From Pseudomonas sp. IPO3778 (GTDB taxonomy: Bacteria; Pseudomonadota; Gammaproteobacteria; Pseudomonadales; Pseudomonadaceae): a stretch of DNA of 64,000 nucleotides. Under the pieces are notes generated by a model. That model did not search any database. It worked only from the letters and a program-made list of their open reading frames with translations, and had not been told where the DNA came from. The stretch is taken from positions 95,948 through 159,947 of the forward strand of contig NZ_JACARC010000038.1 in NCBI RefSeq assembly GCF_013386825.1, in the 5' to 3' direction. Every line of letters begins with the position of its first letter. Within the stretch, counting starts at the first letter, position 1. A program made the position numbers and the translations under genes. Below are positions 52,469 to 61,247 of this stretch, piece after piece.

Positions 52469-53248
52469 TCAATGCACATCCTTCCAGTATTCGCGTTTCA
52501 GCAGATAGGCGAACACGAAGAAGAAGGCCAGGTACAGCAACACATAGGTACCAATGCGCTGATGCTGCAGCTTCACTGGGTTGGCCGAGTAGGCCAGGAA
52601 GGTCACCAGATTCTTGACCTTCTCGTCGAACTGCTCTTCGTTCAGCGCGCCGGTCTTCGGCACTATGGTCAGCTGATCGCACGCTTCATGAGTCAAAGGC
52701 GTACCGGTGAGCGGATCATACTGCTTCTTGCCGTCTTCGACGATTTGTACTTGCTTGCATCCTACCACCTGGCGGCCTTGCAGGCCGACCAGAACGTTAG
52801 GCATACCGACGTTCGGGAACACTTTGTTGTTCACGCCGTAGGGACGCGTCGGGTCTTCGTAGAAGGACTTCAGGTAGCCATAGAGCCAATCGGTGCCACG
52901 CACACGGGCCACCAGGGTCAGGTCGGGCGGCGCAGCCCCGAACCAGGTCTTGGCGTCGGCAGGTTGCATGCCGATGGTCATGTGGTCGCCGATCTTCGCA
53001 CCGGTGAACACCGAGTGGCTGAGCATCACGTCATGGGGGATGCCCAGGTCATCGGCCACACGCTCGTAACGCTGGAACTTGGCGCTGTGGCAGCCCATGC
53101 AATAGTTGGTGAACGTACGCAGCCCGTCCTGCATGGCGGCCTTGTCCGACACGTCGATGTCGACTTTTTCCAACTCGGGGCCGTGTTCAGCGGCGAAAGA
53201 CAGCAGCGGCAGGGCCGCAAGAATGAATGCAACGAATAATTTTTTCAT
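52469..53248 (-). CDS. petC: Cytochrome c1 of the bc1 complex
   Basis: Heme c subunit that takes electrons from the Rieske protein and passes them to a soluble cytochrome. 259 residues: signal peptide (1-20), heme-binding C50-x-x-C53-H54 in TNYCMGCHSAKF, axial methionine region near GMQPADAKTW, and one C-terminal membrane anchor (TYVLLYLAFFFVFAYLL). Its ATG overlaps the petB stop by one base. Separate petB and petC, not a fused fbcH. Confidence 0.94.
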   Translation of the reverse strand: MKKLFVAFILAALPLLSFAAEHGPELEKVDIDVSDKAAMQDGLRTFTNYCMGCHSAKFQRYERVADDLGIPHDVMLSHSVFTGAKIGDHMTIGMQPADAKTWFGAAPPDLTLVARVRGTDWLYGYLKSFYEDPTRPYGVNNKVFPNVGMPNVLVGLQGRQVVGCKQVQIVEDGKKQYDPLTGTPLTHEACDQLTIVPKTGALNEEQFDEKVKNLVTFLAYSANPVKLQHQRIGTYVLLYLAFFFVFAYLLKREYWKDVH

Positions 53249-54459
53249 CAGCCAGTCACCCTTTCCGGTACCGGTTTGGTCTTCTCGAGCCGGGTGTAGA
53301 ACGGCATCAGAATGAAGTAGGCGAAGTACAGGAAGGTGCAGACCTGCGACAGCAACGTACGCTCCGGGGTCGGCGCCAATACGCCCAGTACACCCAGGAT
53401 CACGAACGCAATGCAGAACACCCACAGCCAGATCTTGCTCAGCCAGCCCTTGTAGCGCATGGACTTGACCGGGCTACGGTCGAGCCAGGGCAGCACGAAC
53501 AGCACCGCAATCGCCGCGCCCATGGCGATCACGCCCATGAGTTTGTCGGGAATCGCGCGCAAGATCGCGTAGAACGGGGTGAAGTACCAGACCGGGGCAA
53601 TGTGTTCCGGGGTCTTGAAGGCGTTCGCCTGTTCGAAGTTCGGTTTCTCGAGGAAATAACCGCCCATCTCCGGGAAAAAGAACACGATCGAGCAGAAGAT
53701 GAACAGGAACACCACCACGCCGACAATGTCTTTCACGGTGTAGTACGGGTGGAACGGAATACCGTCCAGGGGTACGCCGTTTTCATCCTTGTGCTTCTTG
53801 ATGTCCACGCCATCGGGGTTGTTCGAACCCACTTCGTGCAGCGCCAGGATGTGCAGCACCACCAGGCCCAGAATCACGATCGGCAAGGCCACCACGTGCA
53901 AGGCGAAGAAGCGGTTCAATGTGATCCCGGAGATCAGGTAGTCACCGCGAATCCACTGGGTCAGGTCGTTGCCGATGACCGGGATCGCGCCAAACAGCGA
54001 GATGATCACCTGGGCGCCCCAATAGGACATCTGGCCCCACGGCAGCAGGTAGCCCATGAAGGCCTCGGCCATCAGCGCCAGGTAGATCAGCATGCCGAAC
54101 ACCCACACCAGCTCGCGGGGCTTCTGGTAAGAACCGTAGAGCAAGCCACGGAACATATGCATGTAGACGACGATGAAGAACGCCGAGGCGCCAGTGGAGT
54201 GCAGCAGGCGCAGGATCGAGCCGTACTCGACGTCACGCATGATGTATTCGACGGAGGCGAAGGCTTCTTCGGCCGACGGGGTGTAGCTCATCGTCAGCCA
54301 GACACCGGTAACGATCTGGTTGACCAGTACCAGAAGTGCCAGGGAGCCAAAGAAATAGAAGAAGTTGAAATTCTTCGGTGCGTAGTACTTGCTGAGGTGG
54401 TCTTCCCACATCTTGGTCGCGGGGAAGCGCGCATCTACCCAATCCATGAACTTGCTCAT
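53248..54459 (-). CDS. petB: Cytochrome b of the bc1 complex
   Basis: Eight-helix membrane subunit binding two b hemes and the quinol oxidation and reduction sites. 403 residues. The paired heme histidines lie in GASAFFIVVYMHMFRGLLYGSY and HVVALPIVILGLVVLHILALHEVG, and the PEWY-type motif appears as PVWYF. It overlaps petA at 54459 and petC at 53248. Confidence 0.95.
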   Translation of the reverse strand: MSKFMDWVDARFPATKMWEDHLSKYYAPKNFNFFYFFGSLALLVLVNQIVTGVWLTMSYTPSAEEAFASVEYIMRDVEYGSILRLLHSTGASAFFIVVYMHMFRGLLYGSYQKPRELVWVFGMLIYLALMAEAFMGYLLPWGQMSYWGAQVIISLFGAIPVIGNDLTQWIRGDYLISGITLNRFFALHVVALPIVILGLVVLHILALHEVGSNNPDGVDIKKHKDENGVPLDGIPFHPYYTVKDIVGVVVFLFIFCSIVFFFPEMGGYFLEKPNFEQANAFKTPEHIAPVWYFTPFYAILRAIPDKLMGVIAMGAAIAVLFVLPWLDRSPVKSMRYKGWLSKIWLWVFCIAFVILGVLGVLAPTPERTLLSQVCTFLYFAYFILMPFYTRLEKTKPVPERVTG

Positions 54460-55055
54460 CAGGCTTTCTCCCCCTCGTCGACGCCAATGACAATGACACT
54501 GTCAGTCTCGTAGTGATGTGGCGGAACTGGCAGGTTCAGTGGTGCGGGTTGTGACTTGTAGACGCGGCCAGCGAGGTCGTAGTGAGAACCGTGGCACGGG
54601 CAGAAATAGCCCCCGACCCAGTCCTTGCCCAGGTCCGCGGGCGCCACTTCCGGGCGGAAGGTGGGAGAGCAACCCAAGTGGGTGCAGATACCGATCAGCA
54701 GCAGAATCTCCGGCTTGATCGAGCGAATTTCCTTATCGACGTAAGCGGGTTGGTCGGAATTCTTCGAGTCGGGGTCAGACAGTTGGCCCTCGATCTTCTT
54801 CAGATTCCCCAGGATTTCCTCAGTACGACGAACGATGAACACTGGCTGACCGCGCCATTCAGCAATCATTTGCTGGCCTGGATCGATCTTGCTGACATTC
54901 ACCTTCACCGGTGCACCTGCGGCTTTCGCCTTGGCACTGGGAAACCATGACCCCACGAACGGGACCGCAGCCCCCACCGCTCCTGCAGCACCCACCACGG
55001 ATGTGGCTGCTACCAAGAAGCGACGCCGGCCTGCATTCACGCCGTCATTGCTCAT
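54459..55055 (-). CDS. petA: Rieske iron-sulfur protein of the bc1 complex
   Basis: 2Fe-2S subunit that shuttles electrons from quinol to cytochrome c1. 198 residues with a twin-arginine leader-anchor (GRRRFLVAATS, 9-19) and the cluster ligands C124-T-H126 and C152-P-C154-H155 (with disulphide cysteine C129). First gene of petABC. Confidence 0.95.
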   Translation of the reverse strand: MSNDGVNAGRRRFLVAATSVVGAAGAVGAAVPFVGSWFPSAKAKAAGAPVKVNVSKIDPGQQMIAEWRGQPVFIVRRTEEILGNLKKIEGQLSDPDSKNSDQPAYVDKEIRSIKPEILLLIGICTHLGCSPTFRPEVAPADLGKDWVGGYFCPCHGSHYDLAGRVYKSQPAPLNLPVPPHHYETDSVIVIGVDEGEKA

Positions 55056-55201
55056 TCAGTCCTCTCCCATCAGCTTTGTGGCCTGTTAAATCAGGCGTCT
55101 ACTAAGTGTTAAATCTGAACTTATAAAAATTTTGCCGAATGGTAATGAAAAGCCACACGCCTGACAAGGTAATTACCCCCAGCACTGGCTCCAAGCCTTT
55201 G

Positions 55202-55228
55202 AGTATAGGGGCTCTACGGATGTGGCAA
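55202..55228 (-). promoter_or_regulatory. Candidate petA promoter
   Basis: On the minus strand: TTGCCA (55223-55228), a 15-bp spacer and TATACT (55202-55207), about 150 bp before petA. The spacer is short, so support is moderate. The rest of the 266-bp gap holds the rpsI terminator and AT-rich sequence. Confidence 0.4.
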
Positions 55229-55265
55229 GTTGTCACAGAGATTTTTTTACATAAATAGCAGGCAA

Positions 55266-55307
55266 TAAAAAACGCCCAGCTCCGTGAGGAGGCTGGGCGT
55301 TTTCTGG
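55266..55307 (-). terminator. Terminator of the rplM-rpsI operon
   Basis: ACGCCCAGC (55273-55282) pairs with GCTGGGCGT (55294-55302), flanked by an A-run and T-run, 15 bp after the rpsI stop. It separates the ribosomal genes from petABC. Confidence 0.88.
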
Positions 55308-55321
55308 AACGTAAAAGCGAA

Positions 55322-55714
55322 TTAACGCTTCGAGTACTGCGGACGCTTACGCGCTTTACGCAGACCAACTTTCTTACGTTCAACTTCACGAGCATCGCGA
55401 GTAACGAAGCCGGCTTTGCGCAGAGCGCCACGCAGGGTTTCGTCGTACTGCATCAGAGCGCGAGTGATACCGTGGCGGATTGCGCCAGCTTGACCACTTA
55501 CACCGCCACCGATAACGGTGACGTAGATGTCGAACTTTTCAACGGTCTCGGTCAATTCCAGCGGCTGACGAACTACCATGCGGGCAGTTTCGCGACCGAA
55601 GAAGTTTTCCAGAGTGCGGTTGTTGATCGAGATGTTACCAGTACCCGGACGCAGGAAAACGCGAGCGGTAGCGGTTTTGCGACGGCCAGTGCCGTAATTT
55701 TGAGTCGCCGACAT
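55322..55714 (-). CDS. rpsI: 30S ribosomal protein S9
   Basis: 130 residues, normal for S9. YGTGRRKTATARVFLRPG at the start, GQAGAIRHGITRALMQYD in the middle and the basic KVGLRKARKRPQYSKR tail, which reaches the P-site tRNA, are all present. It follows rplM by 14 bp. Confidence 0.97.
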   Translation of the reverse strand: MSATQNYGTGRRKTATARVFLRPGTGNISINNRTLENFFGRETARMVVRQPLELTETVEKFDIYVTVIGGGVSGQAGAIRHGITRALMQYDETLRGALRKAGFVTRDAREVERKKVGLRKARKRPQYSKR

Positions 55715-55728
55715 AATGAACTATTCCG

Positions 55729-56157
55729 TTAAAACTTCAGTTCTTGGGGCTGCTGAGCAGCATGAGGGTGAGCAGCGCCCGCATAGACTTTCAGCTTGCG
55801 ATACATGTCGCGACCCAGTGGGCCCTTCGGCAGCATACCTTTAACCGCGATCTCGATCGGGGCTTCAGGCTTCTTGGCAATCAGGCCTTCGAAATTCGAA
55901 GACTTGATACCGCCTGGGAAACCGGAGTGACGGTAGTACATTTTGTCTTGCGCTTTGTTGCCGGTAACACGTACCTGCTCGGCGTTGATGATGACAATGT
56001 AGTCACCGGTATCAACGTGAGGGGTGTACTCAGGCTTGTGCTTGCCACGCAGACGGCTGGCGACTTCAGTGGCCAGACGACCCAGGGTCTGACCAGCGGC
56101 GTCGACGACAAACCAGTCGCGCTGAACTGTTTCTGGTTTTGCAGTAAAAGTTGTCAT
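55729..56157 (-). CDS. rplM: 50S ribosomal protein L13
   Basis: 142 residues. WFVVDAAGQTLGRLATEVASRLRGKHKPEYTPHVDTGDYIVIINAEQVRVTG covers the conserved L13 core, ending with HPHAAQQPQELKF. First gene of the rplM-rpsI operon. Confidence 0.97.
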   Translation of the reverse strand: MTTFTAKPETVQRDWFVVDAAGQTLGRLATEVASRLRGKHKPEYTPHVDTGDYIVIINAEQVRVTGNKAQDKMYYRHSGFPGGIKSSNFEGLIAKKPEAPIEIAVKGMLPKGPLGRDMYRKLKVYAGAAHPHAAQQPQELKF

Positions 56158-56199
56158 TCTTTAATAGCCTCAGGGGCCGCCCTGTAAATTAGACGGCGG

Positions 56200-56228
56200 A
56201 TCTTACTGAATAGTGCGTACTTTGACAA
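56200..56228 (-). promoter_or_regulatory. Predicted promoter of rplM-rpsI
   Basis: On the minus strand: TTGTCA (56223-56228), a 17-bp spacer and TAAGAT (56200-56205), 43 bp before the rplM ATG. Good boxes and ideal spacing. Confidence 0.65.
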
Positions 56229-56405
56229 GTCAAAGGCAGCCGGATACAGACGCTATCGGGGGCTCGGGTCGGCGCGTCCGTTCAACGGCAAGATTCTTCG
56301 GCAGGCGGCGCATCACTTCCACTGCAGAAAGAGGTGGGCAATTATGCAGATTGCCAAAAAAATTTCAACCTGCTTTTATGATTGTTTTCCCCGAAGGAGT
56401 ACCCG

Positions 56406-57446
56406 ATGGACTATCGACAGCTGGGCCGTACCGATCTGAACGTGAGCGCGATAGCCTTGGGCACCATGACCTGGGGCGAGCAGAACAGCGAGGCAGAGGC
56501 CTTCGCACAGATCGAACGGGCCAAGGCCGCGGGGATCAACTTCCTCGACACCGCGGAAATGTACCCGGTGCCGCCCAAGGCCGACACCTACGCGACTACC
56601 GAACGTTATATCGGCAATTACTTCAAAAGCCGCGGCGACCGTGCCGACTGGATCCTCGCCAGCAAGATCGCCGGCCCCGGCAACGGTATCGACTACATCC
56701 GTGACCGCAACCTCAAGCACAACCGCACCCATATCGTCGAAGCCCTCGACGCCAGTCTCAAGCGCCTGCAGACCGACTGGATCGACCTGTACCAACTGCA
56801 TTGGCCGGAGCGCAACACCAATTTCTTCGGTAAGTTGAGTTACAAGCACGAAGATCAGCCCGACCTCACGCCGCTGGAAGAAACCCTCGAAGCACTGGAC
56901 GAGCAGGTAAAAGCCGGCAAGATCCGCCACATCGGCCTGTCCAACGAAACCCCGTGGGGCACCATGAAGTTCCTGGCCCTGGCCGAAGCGCGTGGCTGGA
57001 CCCGGGCGGTGTCGATCCAGAACCCCTACAACCTGCTCAACCGCAGCTTTGAAGTGGGCCTGGCGGAAATCGCCATTCGTGAACAATGCGGCTTGCTGGC
57101 GTATTCACCCCTGGCGTTCGGCATGCTCAGCGGCAAGTACGAAGGGGGCGCACGCCCGGCCAACGGTCGCCTGAGCCTCTATAGCCGCTTCAGCCGCTAC
57201 TTCAATGCGCAGTCGGAAGCGGCATGCAGCCGTTACGTGGCACTGGCCCGTGAGCACGGCCTGGACCCGGCGCAGATGGCATTGGCGTTTGTGACCCAAC
57301 AGCCGTTCGTGACCAGCAACATCATCGGCGCCACGACCCTGGAGCAACTGGACAGCAACATTGCCAGCGCTGATGTGAAACTGTCGGATGAAGTGCTGGC
57401 GGGGATTGAGGCGATCCAGAAGGATCATCCGAATCCTGCGCCGTGA
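56406..57446 (+). CDS. Aldo/keto reductase, Tas family
   Basis: NADPH-dependent oxidoreductase with a TIM-barrel fold, 346 residues. MDYRQLGRTDLNVSAIALGTMTWGEQN (1-27) is the Tas start; FLDTAEMYPVPP holds the catalytic D and Y, LASKIAGPG the lysine, and YQLHWPERNTNFFG the histidine. The substrate is unknown. AAGGAG precedes the ATG. The gene is divergent from rplM with a 248-bp gap. Confidence 0.9.
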   Translation: MDYRQLGRTDLNVSAIALGTMTWGEQNSEAEAFAQIERAKAAGINFLDTAEMYPVPPKADTYATTERYIGNYFKSRGDRADWILASKIAGPGNGIDYIRDRNLKHNRTHIVEALDASLKRLQTDWIDLYQLHWPERNTNFFGKLSYKHEDQPDLTPLEETLEALDEQVKAGKIRHIGLSNETPWGTMKFLALAEARGWTRAVSIQNPYNLLNRSFEVGLAEIAIREQCGLLAYSPLAFGMLSGKYEGGARPANGRLSLYSRFSRYFNAQSEAACSRYVALAREHGLDPAQMALAFVTQQPFVTSNIIGATTLEQLDSNIASADVKLSDEVLAGIEAIQKDHPNPAP

Positions 57447-57454
57447 TTGATCCT

Positions 57455-57587
57455 GTGGTGAGGGGGCTTGTCCCCCGTTGGGCTGCGAAGCGGCCCTGAA
57501 ACCTGCCACCTCGGCTGGCCTGAAAGAATGAGGTGGCTTATTGGGGCTGCTGCGCAGCCCAACGGGGGACAAGCCCCCTCGCCACAT
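57455..57587. repeat. REP doublet 7 (GTGGNGAGGGGGCTTGTCCCC class)
   Basis: Outer arms from 57455 (TGTGGTGAGGGGGCTTGTCC...) and to 57587 (...GGACAAGCCCCCTCGCCACA), extended by GTTGGGCTGCGAAGC / CTGCGCAGCCCAAC. An inner CCACCTCGG / GAGGTGG pair lies between. Related to doublet 2 but richer in G. Sits between convergent genes. Confidence 0.85.
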
Positions 57588-57603
57588 GAATCTCTCTGCG
57601 CCG

Positions 57604-58740
57604 TCAAAGTGCCCGCGCAATAATCTCCTTCATGATCTCATTCGTCCCCGCATAAATGCGCTGCACCCGCGCATCCGCCCACGCCCGTGCAATCGGGTAT
57701 TCCCACATAAACCCGTAACCCCCATGCAGTTGCACACACTCATCCAGCACTTTGCATTGCAGGTCCGTGGCCCAGTATTTGGCCATCGCGGCGGTAGGCA
57801 CATCGAGCTTGCCCTCCAGGTGCAATTCCATGCACTTGTCGACGAACACCCGGCCAATCTGGGTTTCGGTGGCAATTTCCGCCAGCTTGAAACGGGTGTT
57901 CTGGAAGTCGATGATCGCCTTGCCAAACGCCTTGCGGTCGCGGGTGTACTCCAGTGTCCATTGCAACGCCGCCTCGGCTGACGACAACGCCCCGATTGCC
58001 ACCGTCAGACGCTCCTGCGGCAATTCCTGCATCAGATAGGCAAAGCCCATTCCCGCCTGGCCCAGCAGATTTTCCTTGGGCACCCGTACATCCTGAAAGA
58101 ACAGCTCCGACGTATCCTGAGCCTTCATCCCGACCTTCTCCAGGCGCTTGCCCTTGTCGAAACCCGGCGTATCAGCCTCCACCAGAAACAGGCTGGTGCC
58201 CTTGGCACCGGCCTTGGGGTCGGTCTTGGCAACGACAATCACCAGGTCCGCCAGGAAGCCATTGGTGATGAACGTTTTGGAGCCGTTGATCACGTATTCA
58301 TCACCGTCCAGCACGGCCGTGGTCTTGACCCCTTGCAGATCCGACCCTGCACCCGGCTCGGTCATGGCAATGGCCGTGACCATCTCCCCGGAGATCAATT
58401 TGGGCAGGTATTTGTGCTTCAGCGCCTCACTGCCGTAATGCAGGATATAGGGCGCAACAATGTCCGAATGCAGGGAGAAACCAATCCCGGTCAGCCCCAG
58501 GCGGCTGATCTCCTCGATCACCACCGCACTGTAGAGAAAATCCGCCCCCAGGCCGCCGTACGCTTCCGGCAGGTGCGAGCAGAGCATCCCCGCCTCCCCT
58601 GCCTTGTTCCACAGGTTGCGATCAATGTAGCCCTGCTTTTCCCATTGCCCGTGGAACGGCGCTGCGTCTTTTTCGAGGAAGGTGCGCACGCTCTGGCGGA
58701 AGAGTTCGTGCTCCGAGCTGAACAAGGTTCTGGGAATCAT
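57604..58740 (-). CDS. Acyl-CoA dehydrogenase
   Basis: FAD enzyme introducing the alpha-beta double bond in acyl-CoA, 378 residues. Family signatures AIAMTEPGAGSDLQGVKTTAVL (mid) and the C-terminal QLHGGYGFMWEYPIARAWADARVQRIYAGTNEIMKEIIARAL are complete, including the glutamate of the GTNEIM region. Chain-length preference cannot be read. The GlxA-type regulator is divergent from it across 146 bp. Confidence 0.9.
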   Translation of the reverse strand: MIPRTLFSSEHELFRQSVRTFLEKDAAPFHGQWEKQGYIDRNLWNKAGEAGMLCSHLPEAYGGLGADFLYSAVVIEEISRLGLTGIGFSLHSDIVAPYILHYGSEALKHKYLPKLISGEMVTAIAMTEPGAGSDLQGVKTTAVLDGDEYVINGSKTFITNGFLADLVIVVAKTDPKAGAKGTSLFLVEADTPGFDKGKRLEKVGMKAQDTSELFFQDVRVPKENLLGQAGMGFAYLMQELPQERLTVAIGALSSAEAALQWTLEYTRDRKAFGKAIIDFQNTRFKLAEIATETQIGRVFVDKCMELHLEGKLDVPTAAMAKYWATDLQCKVLDECVQLHGGYGFMWEYPIARAWADARVQRIYAGTNEIMKEIIARAL

Positions 58741-58886
58741 GGGTCACCTGCGTGAGATTGTCGGACAAGACCGGGATCACAGAGCCTAAGCCGCCAAGCC
58801 GTCACGGGACACTGGACACATGCGACAAAAAATAAGACGATCCAGCCGTCTGGTGACCACTTTCCCCTATAAGAATAAATGAAATT

Positions 58887-59882
58887 ATGTCTAACCAAAT
58901 CTCCACGCCCTTGCGGCGCGTCAGCATTTTGGCCATTGATCGGGTATTCGCTTCAACCCTCATGCAAGCCAAGGATTTCTTCCATCTCGCCAGCCTGCGC
59001 TACGGCAAACAGCTGGGCCAGGGCCTTACACCGGCGTTTGAAACCCGCCTGGTCAGCCCTGACGGGCAATCGGTGCGCAGCTTCAGCGACGTGATCATGC
59101 CGGTGGACGGCGGCCTCGAAAACGCCGACATCATCGTGCTCCCGGCCTTCTGGGACGACTTCGACTCACTGTGCCAACGCTACCCCCAAGTACTGCCCTG
59201 GCTGCGCGAGCAACATGCCCGTGGCGCCGTGCTCTGCGGCGAAGCCACCGGGGTGTTCTGGCTCGCCGAAGCCGGCCTGCTGGACGGCAAGGAAGCGACC
59301 ACCTACTGGCGCTTTTTCAACGCCTTCAGCGAACGCTTCCCCAAGGTGCAACTGAACCAGGACAAGCACCTGACCGACGCCGACAACCTGTACTGCGCCG
59401 GCGGCACCACCTCGGCTTGCGACCTTTATATCTACCTGATCGAGCGTTTCTGCGGCGCCAACATCGCCCAGGCTGTGGCCCGCGACATCCTCTATGAAGT
59501 GCAACGCAACTATGCCCCGGGGCGCATCGGGTTTGGCGGCCAGAAGCTGCACCAGGATGTGATCATCCTGCAGATCCAGCATTGGCTCGAAGAGCACTTC
59601 GCCGACAAGTTCCGTTTCGAAGACGTGGCCCGGGAACACGGCATGAGCATCCGTAACTTCATGCGCCGCTTCCAGACCGCCACGGGTGACAAGCCGCTGC
59701 ATTACCTGCAGCGCCTGCGCATCGAGACCGCCAAGGGCTTGCTGTCCGGCAGCCGCAAGAGCATCAAGACCATCAGTTACGAAGTGGGTTACGACGACGC
59801 GAGTTTCTTTGCGCGATTGTTCCGCCAGCACACCGAGTTGTCGCCGAACCAGTACCGGCAGCAGTTCCAGCAAGCCGCGTAA
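58887..59882 (+). CDS. GlxA family AraC-type transcriptional regulator
   Basis: 331 residues: an N-terminal DJ-1/PfpI-like domain (about 10-195, with GAVLCGEATGVFWLAEAGLLDG at the nucleophile elbow, where cysteine is present) and a C-terminal AraC HTH pair (about 230-327, VAREHGMSIRNFMRRFQTATGDKPLHYLQRLRIETAKGLL). Members such as GbdR respond to small metabolites. The divergent acyl-CoA dehydrogenase is the obvious candidate target. The ribosome-binding site is weak and the leader AT-rich. Confidence 0.88.
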   Translation: MSNQISTPLRRVSILAIDRVFASTLMQAKDFFHLASLRYGKQLGQGLTPAFETRLVSPDGQSVRSFSDVIMPVDGGLENADIIVLPAFWDDFDSLCQRYPQVLPWLREQHARGAVLCGEATGVFWLAEAGLLDGKEATTYWRFFNAFSERFPKVQLNQDKHLTDADNLYCAGGTTSACDLYIYLIERFCGANIAQAVARDILYEVQRNYAPGRIGFGGQKLHQDVIILQIQHWLEEHFADKFRFEDVAREHGMSIRNFMRRFQTATGDKPLHYLQRLRIETAKGLLSGSRKSIKTISYEVGYDDASFFARLFRQHTELSPNQYRQQFQQAA

Positions 59883-59904
59883 CCAAAGGGTATACACAGT
59901 AAAA

Positions 59905-59994
59905 TGTGGGAGCTGGCTTGCCTGCGATGGCGGCGTGTCAGCCACCAGATGCATTAGCTGACAGACCGCTATCGCGGGCAAGCCCGGCTCCCAC
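59905..59994. repeat. REP doublet 8 (mixed arms)
   Basis: Left arm TGTGGGAGCTGGCTTGCCTG from 59905; the right arm to 59994 belongs to the GGGCTTGCCCGC sub-type, as in doublets 3 and 5. Between convergent glxA-type and zapE genes and followed by the zapE terminator. Confidence 0.85.
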
Positions 59995-60026
59995 CTTTGA
60001 TTTCTGTTGACCTGGAAATTTTGCAT

Positions 60027-60057
60027 AAAAAAGGCCCGCATCGCTGCGGGCCTTTTT
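60027..60057 (-). terminator. Terminator after zapE
   Basis: GGCCCGCA (60033-60040) / TGCGGGCC (60045-60052) with a 4-base loop and A/T-runs on both sides, just after the zapE stop. It can serve both strands. Confidence 0.88.
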
Positions 60058-60074
60058 CATTTCGAGCACATCGC

Positions 60075-61169
60075 TTATGGCTTGTGCGCCCGCGACAGGA
60101 ACTCATGGGACTGCATTTCCAGCAAGCGGCTCAAGGTCCGCTGGAATTCGAAGTTCAAGCGACCGCCGGTGTACAGGTCCTTGAGTTCGACTTCTGCCGA
60201 GATGATCAGCTTGACGTTACGGTCGTAGAATTCGTCGACCATGTTGATAAAGCGCCGCGCGATGTCGTCAGTGGTGACGGTCATCTGCTCGACGCCGCTC
60301 AAGATCACCGCGTGGAAGATCTTGCCCAGTTCGATGTAGTCGTTTTGGCTGCGAGGGCCGTCGCACAGTTCGCGGAAGTCGAACCAGGCCACGTCGTCGC
60401 AGGTGCGCAGCGCGATGATTTCGCGGTTTTCGATGATCAACTTATCGTTTTCGATGGCCTGGGTGCATTCCGGCGTCAGCGCGCGGAAGCTTTTGCGCAG
60501 GCTTTCCTGGGCCGCTTCGTTGAGCGGGAAGTGGAACAGTTCGGCTTGCTCAAGGTGACGCAGGCGGTAGTCGACGCCGCTGTCGACGTTGACGATATCG
60601 GTGTTCTGCTTGATCAGGGCGATGGCCGGCAGGAAGCGCGCGCGCTGCAGGCCGTCCTTGTACAGGCCGTCTGGCACGATGTTCGACGTGGCGACCAGGG
60701 TCACGCCGTTCTTGAACAGCTCTTCCATCAGGGTGCCGAGGATCATCGCGTCGGTGATATCGGACACGAAGAACTCATCGAAACAGATCACCCGCGCTTC
60801 GTCGGCGAAACGCTTGGCGATGATGGTCAGCGGGTTCTTTTCGCCCGGCAGGGTCTTCATCTCTTCGTGCACACGCTTCATGAAGCGGTGGAAGTGAGTG
60901 CGGACCTTTTCCTTGAACGGCAGCGCTTCGAAGAAGGTATCGACCAGGTACGTCTTGCCCCGGCCAACACCACCCCAGAAGTACAGGCCCTTGACCGGCG
61001 TGTGGTCTTTCTTGCCAAACAACTTGCTGAACATGCCCGGCTTGTTCTGCGAGGCCTGGACCAGATCGTCATACAGGCGCTGCAAATGGCGCACCGCAGT
61101 TTCCTGGGCAGCGTCATGGAAGAATTCAGGGCGTTTCAGATCAGCTTGATATCGTTCTAGGGGCGTCAT
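60075..61169 (-). CDS. zapE: Cell division ATPase ZapE
   Basis: AFG1-type AAA ATPase, 364 residues, that modulates the Z ring in E. coli, mainly under low oxygen or heat. Walker A WGGVGRGKTYLVD (65-77), Walker B VICFDEFFVSDITDA and the LVATSNIVPDGLYKDGLQRARFLPAI segment are present. It precedes trpS in opposite transcription order (trpS, then zapE, on the minus strand). Confidence 0.92.
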   Translation of the reverse strand: MTPLERYQADLKRPEFFHDAAQETAVRHLQRLYDDLVQASQNKPGMFSKLFGKKDHTPVKGLYFWGGVGRGKTYLVDTFFEALPFKEKVRTHFHRFMKRVHEEMKTLPGEKNPLTIIAKRFADEARVICFDEFFVSDITDAMILGTLMEELFKNGVTLVATSNIVPDGLYKDGLQRARFLPAIALIKQNTDIVNVDSGVDYRLRHLEQAELFHFPLNEAAQESLRKSFRALTPECTQAIENDKLIIENREIIALRTCDDVAWFDFRELCDGPRSQNDYIELGKIFHAVILSGVEQMTVTTDDIARRFINMVDEFYDRNVKLIISAEVELKDLYTGGRLNFEFQRTLSRLLEMQSHEFLSRAHKP

Positions 61170-61247
61170 AATTCGTTAGCAAGGCAACAAAAACGGGCCG
61201 CCACTGTAACGACGGCCCTGAAGAATGGCAATCAACCCTTGGTCGGG

